Source: an uncultured Verrucomicrobiota bacterium
Lineage (GTDB): Bacteria; Verrucomicrobiota; Verrucomicrobiia; Limisphaerales; UBA1319
Assembly: GCA_903845125.1 (NCBI GenBank)
Contig: CAIMWS010000163.1
Coordinates: forward strand, 1-38,640
Direction of reading: 5' to 3'
DNA length: 38,640 bases
The translations under genes and the position numbers were made by a program. Under the pieces are notes generated by a model. The model was not told the origin of the DNA and ran no database searches. It worked only from the letters and a program-made list of their open reading frames with translations. Shown here one piece after another: positions 24,893 through 32,950 of this stretch; within the stretch, counting starts at the first letter, position 1, and every line of letters begins with the position of its first letter.

Positions 24893-25669
24893 TCAACCGC
24901 CGGAGTGGTTGGCCAGGACGTATTGGAGGGCGCTCATTTCCGCCTCCAGTTCAGGCGGGCTGGAGGTGTATTCGCCGACAACCTCCCGAAGGCAGCGCAG
25001 GCAAATCCGCTTGGCGGTGACGAGCAGGTTCTGCGCCTGGGTGGGCGAATCGATATTCAGCTGGCGCACCAATTGATCGTAGGGGACCACGGCGGCTCCT
25101 TCCAGCAGCGGGGCGCGGAGGCGGGCATCGAAGATCAGCCAGACTTCCTCCCGCCCCGCTTGCAGGCATTGCTGGCGCATTTGCGCGAGGGCTTGATCGA
25201 TCACCCGTTTGGCCCAATTCAGCTCAAACATTGTGTTGGCGGGATCGGCTGCGCCGCCAGGCTCCGGCTCCAAGCCGGGTTCCAGGTGGGTGAATCCGCT
25301 GGCTGGATTCCGTTTTAAAGCCTGCTCCCGCCGGATCTCTGAAATCACAAAATGGCTCAAGGAGCGGAGCAGGAAGCCCCGGAAATGGCGCCCCTCGATG
25401 CGGCGCACCTCGCGCAGGATCTCCCGCCGCATCACCTGCTCGGAGATGAAGGATTGGAACCAATCCCGGGCCTGGTGATCCGCCACGCCAAACTTTTGGC
25501 CCAGGTAAGCCAGCAGCACCGGTTCGTAGCGTTTCAACAAAGCTCCCAAGGCAGCCGAGGCCGGTTCGCCTTCCCCCTGGGCAGCGAGGTGGACATCCGA
25601 CCAATGGGTGGAGGGGAACTGGGGAACCGATCCCCATGAATCCAACTGATTGACATCTTCCGAGTCCAT
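24893..25669 (-). CDS. ECF-type RNA polymerase sigma factor
   Basis: 258 residues. The N-terminus PQFPSTHWSDVHLAAQ is the signature of an ECF sigma group expanded in Planctomycetes and Verrucomicrobia (FxxTxWSxV). Region 2 is recognisable from LLKRYEPVLLAYLGQKFG through DWFQSFISEQV and GRHFRGFLLRSLSHFVISEIRRE. The C-terminal part (~165-240) should be region 4, but the helix-turn-helix is divergent (VVPYDQLVRQLNIDSPTQAQNLLVTAKRICLRCLREVV). No anti-sigma factor or Ser/Thr kinase lies next to it. It is divergent from the DMFase-like gene across a 412-bp gap, which could be a target. Regulon unknown. Confidence 0.85.
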   Translation of the reverse strand: MDSEDVNQLDSWGSVPQFPSTHWSDVHLAAQGEGEPASAALGALLKRYEPVLLAYLGQKFGVADHQARDWFQSFISEQVMRREILREVRRIEGRHFRGFLLRSLSHFVISEIRREQALKRNPASGFTHLEPGLEPEPGGAADPANTMFELNWAKRVIDQALAQMRQQCLQAGREEVWLIFDARLRAPLLEGAAVVPYDQLVRQLNIDSPTQAQNLLVTAKRICLRCLREVVGEYTSSPPELEAEMSALQYVLANHSGG

Positions 25670-26081
25670 TTCAAATGACGTAATACCACCTTGCGAATTT
25701 TTCCAACAATCCCCAGCCTAGCGGCGGGAGCGGCGGCGTCAAGGCCACCAATTTCAGGCGGGATTTTGGCCCCGATCCCGGTAGGCGGAAAAGCCAGACC
25801 ATCCCGCAAGCCCGCCGGCAAACCGGAAATAACGGCTTGCATTCGGCCATCTGGCTGGACAATGTAAGCGGACATCCAAAAATGAACAAAACAAAAAGCA
25901 TGGTGGCCGAAAATCCTCTGCCGGGGCGCCTGAAATCACTGGATGGCTGCCGCGGATGGGGGAGATTCCTGATGCTGGCGGAAACGCTGCGCTTGGGCAA
26001 GGTGGCCGCCGCCCTGCCGGATAGCGGTTCCCGGGCATTCCTGGCGCATCAGCCAAGGGTGGCGTAAAATCTTTTACGGAA
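25670..26081. other. Divergent intergenic region of 412 bp
   Basis: It lies between the sigma factor (minus) and the DMFase-like gene (plus). Short frames on both strands (for example 25837-26067 plus) look non-coding: no domain, no ribosome site, no biased codon pattern. The right end has a 7-bp inverted repeat at 26063-26078 directly before the DMFase-like start. Confidence 0.5.
26063..26078 (+). promoter_or_regulatory. Inverted repeat overlapping the ribosome-binding position
   Basis: CGTAAAA, TC, TTTTACG: a perfect 7-bp inverted repeat that ends 3 bp before the ATG at 26082. It occupies the place where a Shine-Dalgarno sequence would sit and no SD is seen, so it may be an operator. Confidence 0.4.
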
Positions 26082-27659
26082 ATGAAAACCAACCTGGTCT
26101 CGCGTCGTGAATGCCTGCAAACCCTGGCCGGCCTGGGCCTCGCCACGGTGGCCCCGGGCTGCGCCAAAACCCGCCCGGCGGCCGCGGCCCACCCGGCCGC
26201 CCCCCCCGCCCCGGCTCATCCATCCGCCGCCCAGCCGGACCTGATCCGCCGCGAAAACGAACGCCCGGGAACCCGGGAGTGGATGCTGGCCAAAACCGCC
26301 GTGGATCCCCAAACCCGGTATCGCTGCCCCTGGATCGAGGGCTACTGCTCGCACACCAGCATCCGGGCGGGCGAGACGCTCGAAATTTTTGTGAGCACCA
26401 ACCCGGCGTCGCCTTTCCACCTCGAGATTTTCCGCACCGGGTATTACGGCGGCACGGGCGCCCGGCGCATGATGGAGCTGGGCCCCTTCCCGGGCCGCAC
26501 CCAGCCGGATCCGCCCGTGGGGCCAAACCGGCTCCGCGAATGCGCCTGGGAGCCGGCCACGCGGATCACCATCCCCGCCGGCTGGCCCAGCGGCGTGTAT
26601 GTGGGCAAGCTCACCGCCGACCGCGGCGGCTGGCAAAGCTACGTGGTGTTCATCGTGCGGGACCACCGCCGGGCGGATTTCATCTTCCAGTGCAGCGACA
26701 CCACCTGGCAGGCCTACAACCGGTGGCCCAGCCAATACGCGCTTTACGACGATGGCCGGAACGAGTGGCATTGCGGACCGGGGGTGGACGTGAGCTTCGA
26801 CCGCCCCTACGGCAAGTACTGCCAGATCCTGGATGCCCCCCTCTCCACCGGCTCGGGGGAATGGTTCCTGTGGGAATTCCCGCTCGCCTACTGGATGGAG
26901 GCGCAGGGTTTCGACGTGACCTACATCTCGAACCTGGATACCCACGCCGATTACCCGGGGCTGCTCCGGGCCCGGGGATTCCTATCGATCGGCCACGACG
27001 AATACTACACCCTGGAAATGTACAACCATCTGCGGGCCGCCATCGCCCGCGGCCTGAACGTGGCCTTCCTCTCGGGCAACACCTGCTGCGGCCGGATCGA
27101 AATGCACCCCTCCGCGCGCGGCACGCCCAACCGGATCTACGGGCGCGCGGATTATTTCGGCCCGCGCGACGAGGGCATGATCCAGCGCTTCCCTTCCATG
27201 GGCGCCTTTCCCCACGCGAGCCCGCACGAAGGCCTGCTGCTGGGCGCCCGCAACGTGCCCCCCTGCACCGGCGGCGCGGATTGGATCTGCGTCCGGCCGG
27301 ACCATTGGGTGTTCGCCGGCACCGGCATGCGGCGGGGCGAAGCCATCCCGGGCCTGGTGGGCTGGGAATTCCACGGCGAGCCAGCGGACATCCCGGGCCT
27401 GGAGGTGGTGGCATCCGGCCCCACCAGCACCCATCCCCAGCGCCCGGAAAACGTGGGGGCATACGCCGCCACCCTTTACCCCGGGCCGCACGGCAATTTC
27501 GTCTTCAACGCTTCCAGCTGCTGGTGGGCCGACGGCTTGTCCGCCCCCCCGGGCTACGTGCGCCCCTCGGTTTACACCACCCCGCGCGGGCCCGACCGCC
27601 GGGTGCAGCAGATCACGCGCAACCTGCTGGAGCGGATGCAAAAATCCCCCTGGATTTAA
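26082..27659 (+). CDS. Tat-exported protein of the N,N-dimethylformamidase beta-subunit-like family
   Basis: 525 residues. The N-terminus SRRECLQTLAGLGLATVAPGC is a twin-arginine signal followed by a cysteine that may be lipid-modified. After an Ala/Pro-rich linker (~30-50) comes an N-terminal beta-domain (GYCSHTSIRAGETLEIFVSTN, IFRTGYYGGTGAR, WPSGVYVGKLT). Next is the DMFase large-subunit core: STTWQAYN-type motif (SDTTWQAYNRWPS), VDVSFDRPY, EFPLAYWMEAQGFDVTYISN, FLSIGHDEYYT, NVAFLSGNTCCGRI and, near the end, NFVFNASSCWWADGL. Characterised DMFase hydrolyses dimethylformamide with a mononuclear iron bound by two Tyr and one Glu. I could not map those ligands. The small subunit is not present, and the natural substrate is probably another amide. 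Confidence 0.88.
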   Translation: MKTNLVSRRECLQTLAGLGLATVAPGCAKTRPAAAAHPAAPPAPAHPSAAQPDLIRRENERPGTREWMLAKTAVDPQTRYRCPWIEGYCSHTSIRAGETLEIFVSTNPASPFHLEIFRTGYYGGTGARRMMELGPFPGRTQPDPPVGPNRLRECAWEPATRITIPAGWPSGVYVGKLTADRGGWQSYVVFIVRDHRRADFIFQCSDTTWQAYNRWPSQYALYDDGRNEWHCGPGVDVSFDRPYGKYCQILDAPLSTGSGEWFLWEFPLAYWMEAQGFDVTYISNLDTHADYPGLLRARGFLSIGHDEYYTLEMYNHLRAAIARGLNVAFLSGNTCCGRIEMHPSARGTPNRIYGRADYFGPRDEGMIQRFPSMGAFPHASPHEGLLLGARNVPPCTGGADWICVRPDHWVFAGTGMRRGEAIPGLVGWEFHGEPADIPGLEVVASGPTSTHPQRPENVGAYAATLYPGPHGNFVFNASSCWWADGLSAPPGYVRPSVYTTPRGPDRRVQQITRNLLERMQKSPWI

Positions 27660-27850
27660 ATCGGGGTTGGGTGCGGCCAACCTGGGGGCACGGCGCGCAG
27701 GCCACCGCCAGCCCACCGGTATGGGCGGGCAACCGCTGGGCTTGGACCGTGGCGCCCGCCCGCGCCCGCCAATTTTTCCGACCCAGGTGGCAGCCAAAAT
27801 TTGGAGGAAATAACGCCCGATAGCCGCCCTGGCACCCGCAGCCGTTCATC

Positions 27851-28783
27851 CTATTCCTGGATCAACCGGTCCAGGAGTTCGGGGCTGATGCGCAGCACGG
27901 TGCCGTGGCGGTGATCCGCCGGGAAACGAACTTTTTCGGATTCATCGGTCCAATGTTCCAGGTCTTTGGAAACCACCAGGCCGTAGCGGTGTTCGGTGTA
28001 GCGGTCGAAGTAAACATGCCAGGTGTCGCCGAGCCGGATGGCGGTGGGGCCTTCCGCCCAATACTTGCCAGTGATTGGTGGCGATGGCTTGCCATAAGGG
28101 CCGGCGGCTTTTTCGGCCGTGGCCAGGCGCAGGTTTTTAGCCGGGGGCTGGCGCGTTTCGTCCTTGAAAACCATCAGGTAACGCGACCCGTCCTGGAGGA
28201 TCGCAGCGTCGATGCAATTAAAGCCGGGATCGTAAAAAAGCCGGGTGGGCGTGAAGGTTTGAAAATCACGGGTGGAAGTCAGGTAAACCCGGTGGTTGTA
28301 GCCGTCGTCGCCGGTTTTTTCCGTGGCTGGGTAGCGCCCGGGGATGGTGGTGGACCAGAAGATCAGGAAATCGCGCGTGGCCGGATCGTAAAACAATTCC
28401 GGGGCCCAGACGTTGCGCGCCAGCGGTTCGTGCTTCATCACATCGAACAATTGCTGCCCGGACCAGTGGACGAGATCCCGCGAGTGGGCGTAGCCCAAAC
28501 CGTGTTTATTCCAGGCCGTGGTCCACACCAGGTGAAAGGTGCCATCCGGGCCCTGGATCAGGCTGGGGTCACGCATCAACTGGCCGCCCACCTTGGGGGC
28601 CAGGAAGGATTGGTCCTGCTTGAGCGCCTGCCATTGGTAGCCGTCCCGGCTCCAGGCCAGGTGCAGGCCGTCTTCGCCGTTTTTGCGAAACGACGTAAAC
28701 AGCAGTGAATGATTCGATTTTACCTCCGCGGCCAGCGCCGAACCGGCCAGGAACAACCACAGGCATGCCCATCCAGATTTCAT
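27851..28783 (-). CDS. GH43-family glycoside hydrolase, secreted
   Basis: 310 residues from the ATG at 28783, which gives a clean signal peptide (GWACLWLFLAGSALAA). The in-frame start at 28810 adds nine residues. Five-bladed propeller: HSLLFTSFRKNGEDGLHLAWSRDGYQW, LMRDPSLIQG (general base Asp72), VWAPELFYDPATRDFLIFWS, GFNCIDAAILQDG (pKa-tuning Asp192) and YWAEGPTAIR (acid Glu244). The three acids in this order are the GH43 inverting mechanism, usually acting on arabinan, xylan or galactan side chains. The linkage cannot be predicted. It converges on the DMFase-like gene with ~190 bp between them, and no clear terminator was found there. Confidence 0.9.
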   Translation of the reverse strand: MKSGWACLWLFLAGSALAAEVKSNHSLLFTSFRKNGEDGLHLAWSRDGYQWQALKQDQSFLAPKVGGQLMRDPSLIQGPDGTFHLVWTTAWNKHGLGYAHSRDLVHWSGQQLFDVMKHEPLARNVWAPELFYDPATRDFLIFWSTTIPGRYPATEKTGDDGYNHRVYLTSTRDFQTFTPTRLFYDPGFNCIDAAILQDGSRYLMVFKDETRQPPAKNLRLATAEKAAGPYGKPSPPITGKYWAEGPTAIRLGDTWHVYFDRYTEHRYGLVVSKDLEHWTDESEKVRFPADHRHGTVLRISPELLDRLIQE

Positions 28784-28893
28784 GGGCGCATTAGCCAATA
28801 CGGCTGGCAAAAAGTAAATCTCAAATTATCCGGGGAATGGTTTCCAGCCGGTCCCGGCCAGGCCCGGGCGGCCCGGAGGGGCCTGGCCCGCCG

Positions 28894-28915
28894 GTGAATA
28901 TCCTGTGAATATCCT
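28894..28915. repeat. Tandem 11-bp direct repeat
   Basis: GTGAATATCCT occurs twice head-to-tail, about 40 bp before the SUMF1-like start codon. It may be a paired regulator site or a replication slippage product. Confidence 0.55.
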
Positions 28916-28945
28916 GTTCCTTCCGCCGGCCGGGGGTGGCATAAT

Positions 28946-28952
28946 AAGGGGG
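28946..28952 (+). promoter_or_regulatory. Strong Shine-Dalgarno sequence
   Basis: AAGGGGG ends five bases before the ATG at 28958. It is notable because almost all other genes in the window lack a recognisable SD, and it fixes the start of the SUMF1-like gene. Confidence 0.6.
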
Positions 28953-28957
28953 ACGCT

Positions 28958-29767
28958 ATGAACTCCTTGCTCAGACCTTATTTGCCGCGCGCGGCCGGGT
29001 TGGCAGCGGCCGTGATGCTCGGCTTCAGCTGGTCCGGCGCGCCCGCCGGGGAAACCGCGCCGCCGGCGGGATGGTCCACCGTGGTCGTGGCCACCAACCT
29101 CTGGCAGACCAACTCGCTCGGCATGCCTTTCAAAAAAATCCCCGAACTTAATATCTGGGTCTGCGCCTGGGAAACCCGGGTGCGGGATTACGAGGTGTTC
29201 GCGGCGGCAACGGGGCGGGCCTGGTCCAAACCGTCCTTTGCGCAGGGACCCACGCATCCGGCGGTGCTGGTGAACTGGGAGGATGCCCAGGCTTTCTGTG
29301 CCTGGCTCACGGCCCGGGAGCGCCAGGCGGGGCGGCTGGCGCCCGGCGTCCGCTGCCGGCTGCCCACGGACCAGGAATGGAGCGCGGCCGCGGGACAGGC
29401 ACCGGAGGCGGGACGCACTCCCGAAAACCGGATGAAATCGTTCGTCGCCTGGCCGTGGGGAGCGCACTGGCCGCCGCTGCCCGGCGCGGGCAACTACGCG
29501 CCCGAGCTGAAAACCGACCCGTTCGAGTTCACCGCGCCCGTGGGCTCCGGCAAGCCCAATGGATACGGGCTTTACGACCTGGGCGGCAACGTATGGGAAT
29601 GGTGCGACGACTGGTACAACGAGGCGCACGTGACCAAGGTTCTGCGCGGCGGCTCCTTCAACGACAGCCATCCCGGCACGCTGCTGACGGTTTACCGCTT
29701 CAACGGCACGATGAATCTGAGCAACGACGACATGGGCTTCCGGGTGGTGCTGGCGCAGGAGAAATAA
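28958..29767 (+). CDS. SUMF1/EgtB/PvdO-family (FGE-sulfatase domain) exported protein, cysteines missing
   Basis: 269 residues with a signal peptide (~1-31, LAAAVMLGFSWSGAPAG). The formylglycine-generating-enzyme-like fold runs from NSLGMPFKKIPELNIWVCAWETRVRDYEVF, HPAVLVNWEDAQAFCAWLT and RCRLPTDQEWSAAA to NGYGLYDLGGNVWEWCDDWY and VLRGGSFNDS...DDMGFRVV. True formylglycine-generating enzymes need a cysteine pair shortly after RGGSW, and here that stretch (RGGSFNDSHPGTLLTVYRF) has none. So this is probably not a sulfatase activator. The family also includes binding or other oxidative enzymes of unknown substrate. No sulfatase gene is nearby. It converges on the GT9 gene. Confidence 0.9.
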   Translation: MNSLLRPYLPRAAGLAAAVMLGFSWSGAPAGETAPPAGWSTVVVATNLWQTNSLGMPFKKIPELNIWVCAWETRVRDYEVFAAATGRAWSKPSFAQGPTHPAVLVNWEDAQAFCAWLTARERQAGRLAPGVRCRLPTDQEWSAAAGQAPEAGRTPENRMKSFVAWPWGAHWPPLPGAGNYAPELKTDPFEFTAPVGSGKPNGYGLYDLGGNVWEWCDDWYNEAHVTKVLRGGSFNDSHPGTLLTVYRFNGTMNLSNDDMGFRVVLAQEK

Positions 29768-29809
29768 CGGCGCCCCGGGCCGAAGGCCTGGCAGAAAAAG
29801 ATCCTGCCC

Positions 29810-29825
29810 CCACGGCCAGCCGTGG
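29810..29825. terminator. Hairpin between convergent SUMF1-like and GT9 genes
   Basis: CCACGG, loop CCAG, CCGTGG: a perfect 6-bp stem in the 70-bp gap between two convergent stops. There is no T-run on either side, so termination is only suggested. Confidence 0.35.
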
Positions 29826-29837
29826 CCTGCATACGGA

Positions 29838-30761
29838 TTACCCGGTGATTATTTGCTGAAGCACGGTCTCCACCGCCAGCTGGCCGAGCCCTTCCGGCGC
29901 GGAGAGTACCCGCACGTGGCGGCCGGGCGGGCGCCAGATGGGCAGGCGGCTGGGCCCCCAGAGAACCAGGCAGGGAAGGCCCACGGCGGCGGCGAGGTGG
30001 GTGATGCCGGAATCGTGCCCCACGAACCGGGCACAGTGCCGCAGCATCTGCCCCAACTCCGGCAGCGGCCGGTGGCAGGCCAGGCGGACCCGGCCGGCGG
30101 GCAAAGCCCGGGCCAGGCGCTCCACCCGGCCGGCCTCCGCTTCACCGCCCACCAGCAACAGGTGATAATCGGTGCGCGCCGCCAACGCCTCCAGGCAGGC
30201 CCGCCAGCAGTCCTCCGGCCAATTTTTGCGGGCGCCGCCACTGCCTGGATGCGCCGCCAGCCAGGGGCCGGGCGGCAGCGGCGGCCCGGGAGGCAAAACC
30301 AGCAGCGGTTCCGGGATCGGTTCCCCCCTTTCAATCCCCAACTCGGCCAGCGGCCGCAGGAAAACCTGGGTGGCGTGGAGGTCGCCGGCCTCATCCGGCC
30401 GGGGAGGACCCGTGAGGATGACGGCCCGGGTGCATTGGCGAAGGTTGCCCAGGAAACATCCGCCGGGATCGGCCAGATAGGAAATCACCAGGTCAAAGCC
30501 GCCGAAGTAATCGCGCCAGCCCGGGTTCAGTTCAGAACCACGGGTGAAGAAGGAGGCCAGGGCCGGGTCTTCCACTCCCCGCACCTGATGCGCGAGGCCG
30601 GCCGCCTGGGCGAGGCTGGCAATGCGCGGGTAGCCCAGGATCTCCAGGCGCGCCCCTGGATACCGGCGGCGCAGCGTGGACAACACGGGCAGCGTCAGAA
30701 TGAAATCGCCAATGGCGCCGCCCCGTAAAACCAGGATGCGGGTGAAATCAGGCGCGGCCAC
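29838..30761 (-). CDS. Glycosyltransferase family 9 (heptosyltransferase-like)
   Basis: 307 residues, starting at a GTG at 30761. GT9 enzymes add heptose or related sugars to lipid A-core acceptors on the cytoplasmic side. Typical motifs are RILVLRGGAIGDFILTLPVLSTLRRRYP at the N-terminus, WLAAHPGSGGARKNWP at the start of the donor-binding domain, LLLVGGEAEAGRVERL, and ARFVGHDSGITHLAAAVGLPCLVLWGPS for the nucleotide-sugar site. The acceptor is unknown. It is the last gene of the miaB - membrane protein - GT9 series, 18 bp after the membrane protein stop. Confidence 0.93.
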   Translation of the reverse strand: MAAPDFTRILVLRGGAIGDFILTLPVLSTLRRRYPGARLEILGYPRIASLAQAAGLAHQVRGVEDPALASFFTRGSELNPGWRDYFGGFDLVISYLADPGGCFLGNLRQCTRAVILTGPPRPDEAGDLHATQVFLRPLAELGIERGEPIPEPLLVLPPGPPLPPGPWLAAHPGSGGARKNWPEDCWRACLEALAARTDYHLLLVGGEAEAGRVERLARALPAGRVRLACHRPLPELGQMLRHCARFVGHDSGITHLAAAVGLPCLVLWGPSRLPIWRPPGRHVRVLSAPEGLGQLAVETVLQQIITG

Positions 30762-30779
30762 AAGGGCGAAGCGGAGGCC

Positions 30780-31319
30780 TCAAAAAGCAACCACCCCGAG
30801 GATGGCCACCAGCAGGCCGAAGCCCAGGCGGAAACCGCCCAGGAACTTGATGCGCCCGTCGCTGGCGGTGCCAAATTGGATGAAATCCCGCAACCGCCAG
30901 GGCGAAACGGTGATCCACATGCCCGCCACGATGAGCACATAGGCCCACACCGAAATCAGCAGGCGCCACTGGGAGTCGTTGAACATGGAGGCATCGAGCA
31001 TGGCCTTGGCCAGCAGGAGCAGCACCACCGCCAGCCCCCGCGCGGCCAGGAAGTCCTCCAGGAAAATGCAGGTCAGCACGCCCAGGGCGCTGAACCCCAT
31101 ATACATCGCCGGCTTGTAGGCCGCGAAATCGGACACCGATTCGATGCTCAGGTAATAAAGGAACCAGCCGGTGGCCAGCGCCACGAGCAAATACCCCCAG
31201 CTGACTGAACGCGGGAATTTCCGGGCGGCGGCGCCGAATTCGTTCGGTTTCAGAATCGCCCAGATTCCGGACGCAGCCACACTCAGGCCCAACAAAATCG
31301 ATAATGCAGATAGTTTCAT
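30780..31319 (-). CDS. Conserved-looking membrane protein with about five TM helices, unknown function
   Basis: 179 residues. Hydrophobic segments lie at roughly 4-22, 42-59, 72-88, 92-107, 120-139 and a final 165-178, with charged loops between them, so five or six helices. An N-terminal signal-like helix is followed by ILKPNEFGAAARKFPRS. I do not recognise a family with known function. It sits 12 bp after miaB and 18 bp before GT9 on the same strand, so it is almost certainly co-transcribed with both. A role in the envelope with the glycosyltransferase is a guess from position only. Confidence 0.82.
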   Translation of the reverse strand: MKLSALSILLGLSVAASGIWAILKPNEFGAAARKFPRSVSWGYLLVALATGWFLYYLSIESVSDFAAYKPAMYMGFSALGVLTCIFLEDFLAARGLAVVLLLLAKAMLDASMFNDSQWRLLISVWAYVLIVAGMWITVSPWRLRDFIQFGTASDGRIKFLGGFRLGFGLLVAILGVVAF

Positions 31320-31331
31320 CCCAAATTGCGG

Positions 31332-32687
31332 TTACAGATTAATCCAAGCCGGATCGCCGTAAAGCGTGAAAGCGCCCGCCCGGGTCACCTGGACCTCGAG
31401 CAACTGGCCGATGTGCCGGTCCGCCCCGGTGTAAACGACGATCTTGTTGCAGCGGGTCCGGCCCGTGAGGCGCTCGGAGTTTTTCCGGCTGGGTCCTTCC
31501 ACGAGGATTTGCACCCGCCGGCCCACAAACGCCTGGTAGCGCCGGGCGGCCATTTCGTTGACCACCCGCAGCAGCTCGGCATGGCGGGCGTCCTTCACCT
31601 CCTGGGGCAGCTGACCGGGCAGGCCCGCCGCCACGGTATCCTTGCGGGGGGAGAATTTGAACATGTAAACATTGTCAAACTCCACCCGGCGCACCAGATC
31701 CAGCGTTTGCTCGAAATCCGCGTCCGTTTCCCCGGGGAAGCCCGCGATGAGGTCCGTCACGAGGCTGATCCCGGGCCGGGCCTGCCGCAGCTTGCCGACG
31801 ATCTCCAGGAAACGCTCCACGGTATAGCCGCGGTGCATGAGCTTCAGCACGTGATCGCTCCCGCTTTGCAGCGGCAGGTGGGCGCTTTCACACAGCTTCG
31901 GCAGCCGGGTGTAGGCTTCCACGAGGTCGTCCCCATAGCCCTTGGGGTGGGGCGACGAAAACCGGATCCGCTCCAAGCCCTCCAGCTCGTGGATGGCTTC
32001 CAGCAGCTGCACAAAGGGGGACTTACCGTCCCGGACGGGGATTTCCCGCCGGGCGTAGCTGGTCACGATCTGCCCCAGCAAGGTGATCTCCCGCACCCCA
32101 TTCTGGATCAGCCCGCGGCACTCGGCCACAATTTCCTCGATCGACCGGCTGCGCTCGCCGCCGCGGGTCTGGGGGACAATGCAAAAGGTGCAATGCTGGT
32201 TGCAGCCTTGCATGATGCTCACCAGGGCGGACACCGGCTGCGCCTGGCCGGATTTCACCGCCAGGTGTTCCTTGATGGCGGTCTGGCTGCCGGTTTCCTC
32301 GGCAATATCGCACACCACCGCCTGCTGGTCCTGGAGCAGTTGGTCCAGGTATTCCCCGGCCCGGTGGAATTTTTGGGTGCCCAGCACCAACTTCACCCCG
32401 GGCGCCTGGCTCATCAGGGATTCCCCCCGGCTCTGGGCCATGCAGCCGAGGAAACCGAGCACCACGTGCGGGCGATGCTTCCGCACGTCGCCCGCCAGGG
32501 CCCGCATCTTGCCCAGGGCTTTCTGCTCGGCCGAATCCCGGATGCTGCAGGTGTTCAGCAGCACCACGTCCGCCGCCGCCTCCGTTTCCGCCAGCGAATA
32601 GCCGCGGGCAACGAGCTGCGCGGCAACGGCTTCCGAATCGCGCTCGTTCATCTGACACCCGAAAGTTTTTAGAAATACACTCGGCAT
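31332..32687 (-). CDS. miaB: tRNA-2-methylthio-N6-dimethylallyladenosine synthase MiaB
   Basis: 451 residues from the ATG at 32687. A TTG at 32705 is less likely. MiaB is a radical-SAM methylthiotransferase that adds a methylthio group to i6A37 of tRNAs. The N-terminal UPF0004 domain has Cys11 (FGCQMNERDSE), Cys47 (NTCSIRDSAEQK) and Cys82 (GFLGCMAQ) for the second cluster. The radical-SAM core has QGCNQHCTFCIVPQTRGGERSR (Cys162, Cys166, Cys169) and SSPHPKGYGDDL, HLPLQSGSDHVLKLMHRGYT, TDLIAGFPGETDADF. A TRAM domain closes the protein. The usual GxNVxSY reads GQIVTSY, a mild variant. MtaB or RimO are excluded by the FGCQMN/CSIRDSAEQK pattern, which is MiaB-like. Confidence 0.95.
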   Translation of the reverse strand: MPSVFLKTFGCQMNERDSEAVAAQLVARGYSLAETEAAADVVLLNTCSIRDSAEQKALGKMRALAGDVRKHRPHVVLGFLGCMAQSRGESLMSQAPGVKLVLGTQKFHRAGEYLDQLLQDQQAVVCDIAEETGSQTAIKEHLAVKSGQAQPVSALVSIMQGCNQHCTFCIVPQTRGGERSRSIEEIVAECRGLIQNGVREITLLGQIVTSYARREIPVRDGKSPFVQLLEAIHELEGLERIRFSSPHPKGYGDDLVEAYTRLPKLCESAHLPLQSGSDHVLKLMHRGYTVERFLEIVGKLRQARPGISLVTDLIAGFPGETDADFEQTLDLVRRVEFDNVYMFKFSPRKDTVAAGLPGQLPQEVKDARHAELLRVVNEMAARRYQAFVGRRVQILVEGPSRKNSERLTGRTRCNKIVVYTGADRHIGQLLEVQVTRAGAFTLYGDPAWINL

Positions 32688-32950
32688 TAGCCCATCCAAG
32701 CTCAAACCCTACGGCAACCCGCCCCGGTTGAAAAGGCTCAAAAAACCAGGCCCAACAATCCACCTGGGGTTCCTGGCCCGCCGGCAAACCGGGAAACCAT
32801 CCAGGAAACCGGTGGTTGACAGCACGCCTGCGGGTGGTGGTCTTTGCTTTGAACCCCGGGCCGGCGCCCCTTGGCAAAGCAGAGCGAAGTGGACCCTTCG
32901 GACAGCCTTGGGAAAGAGACGCTGGAAAAACACCTGCAGCCTTTGCTGGA

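Noticed and set aside
26111..27823. 570-codon plus-strand frame over the DMFase-like gene
   Set aside because: Frame-shifted shadow, with Arg/Pro/His-rich composition and no domain.
8829..29767. Polysaccharide utilisation locus for fucoidan (GH29, GH43, SUMF1-like, Gfo/Idh/MocA)
   Set aside because: The genes are scattered over 20 kb on both strands, no sulfatase or SusC/D-type transporter is present, and the SUMF1-like protein lacks the needed cysteines.
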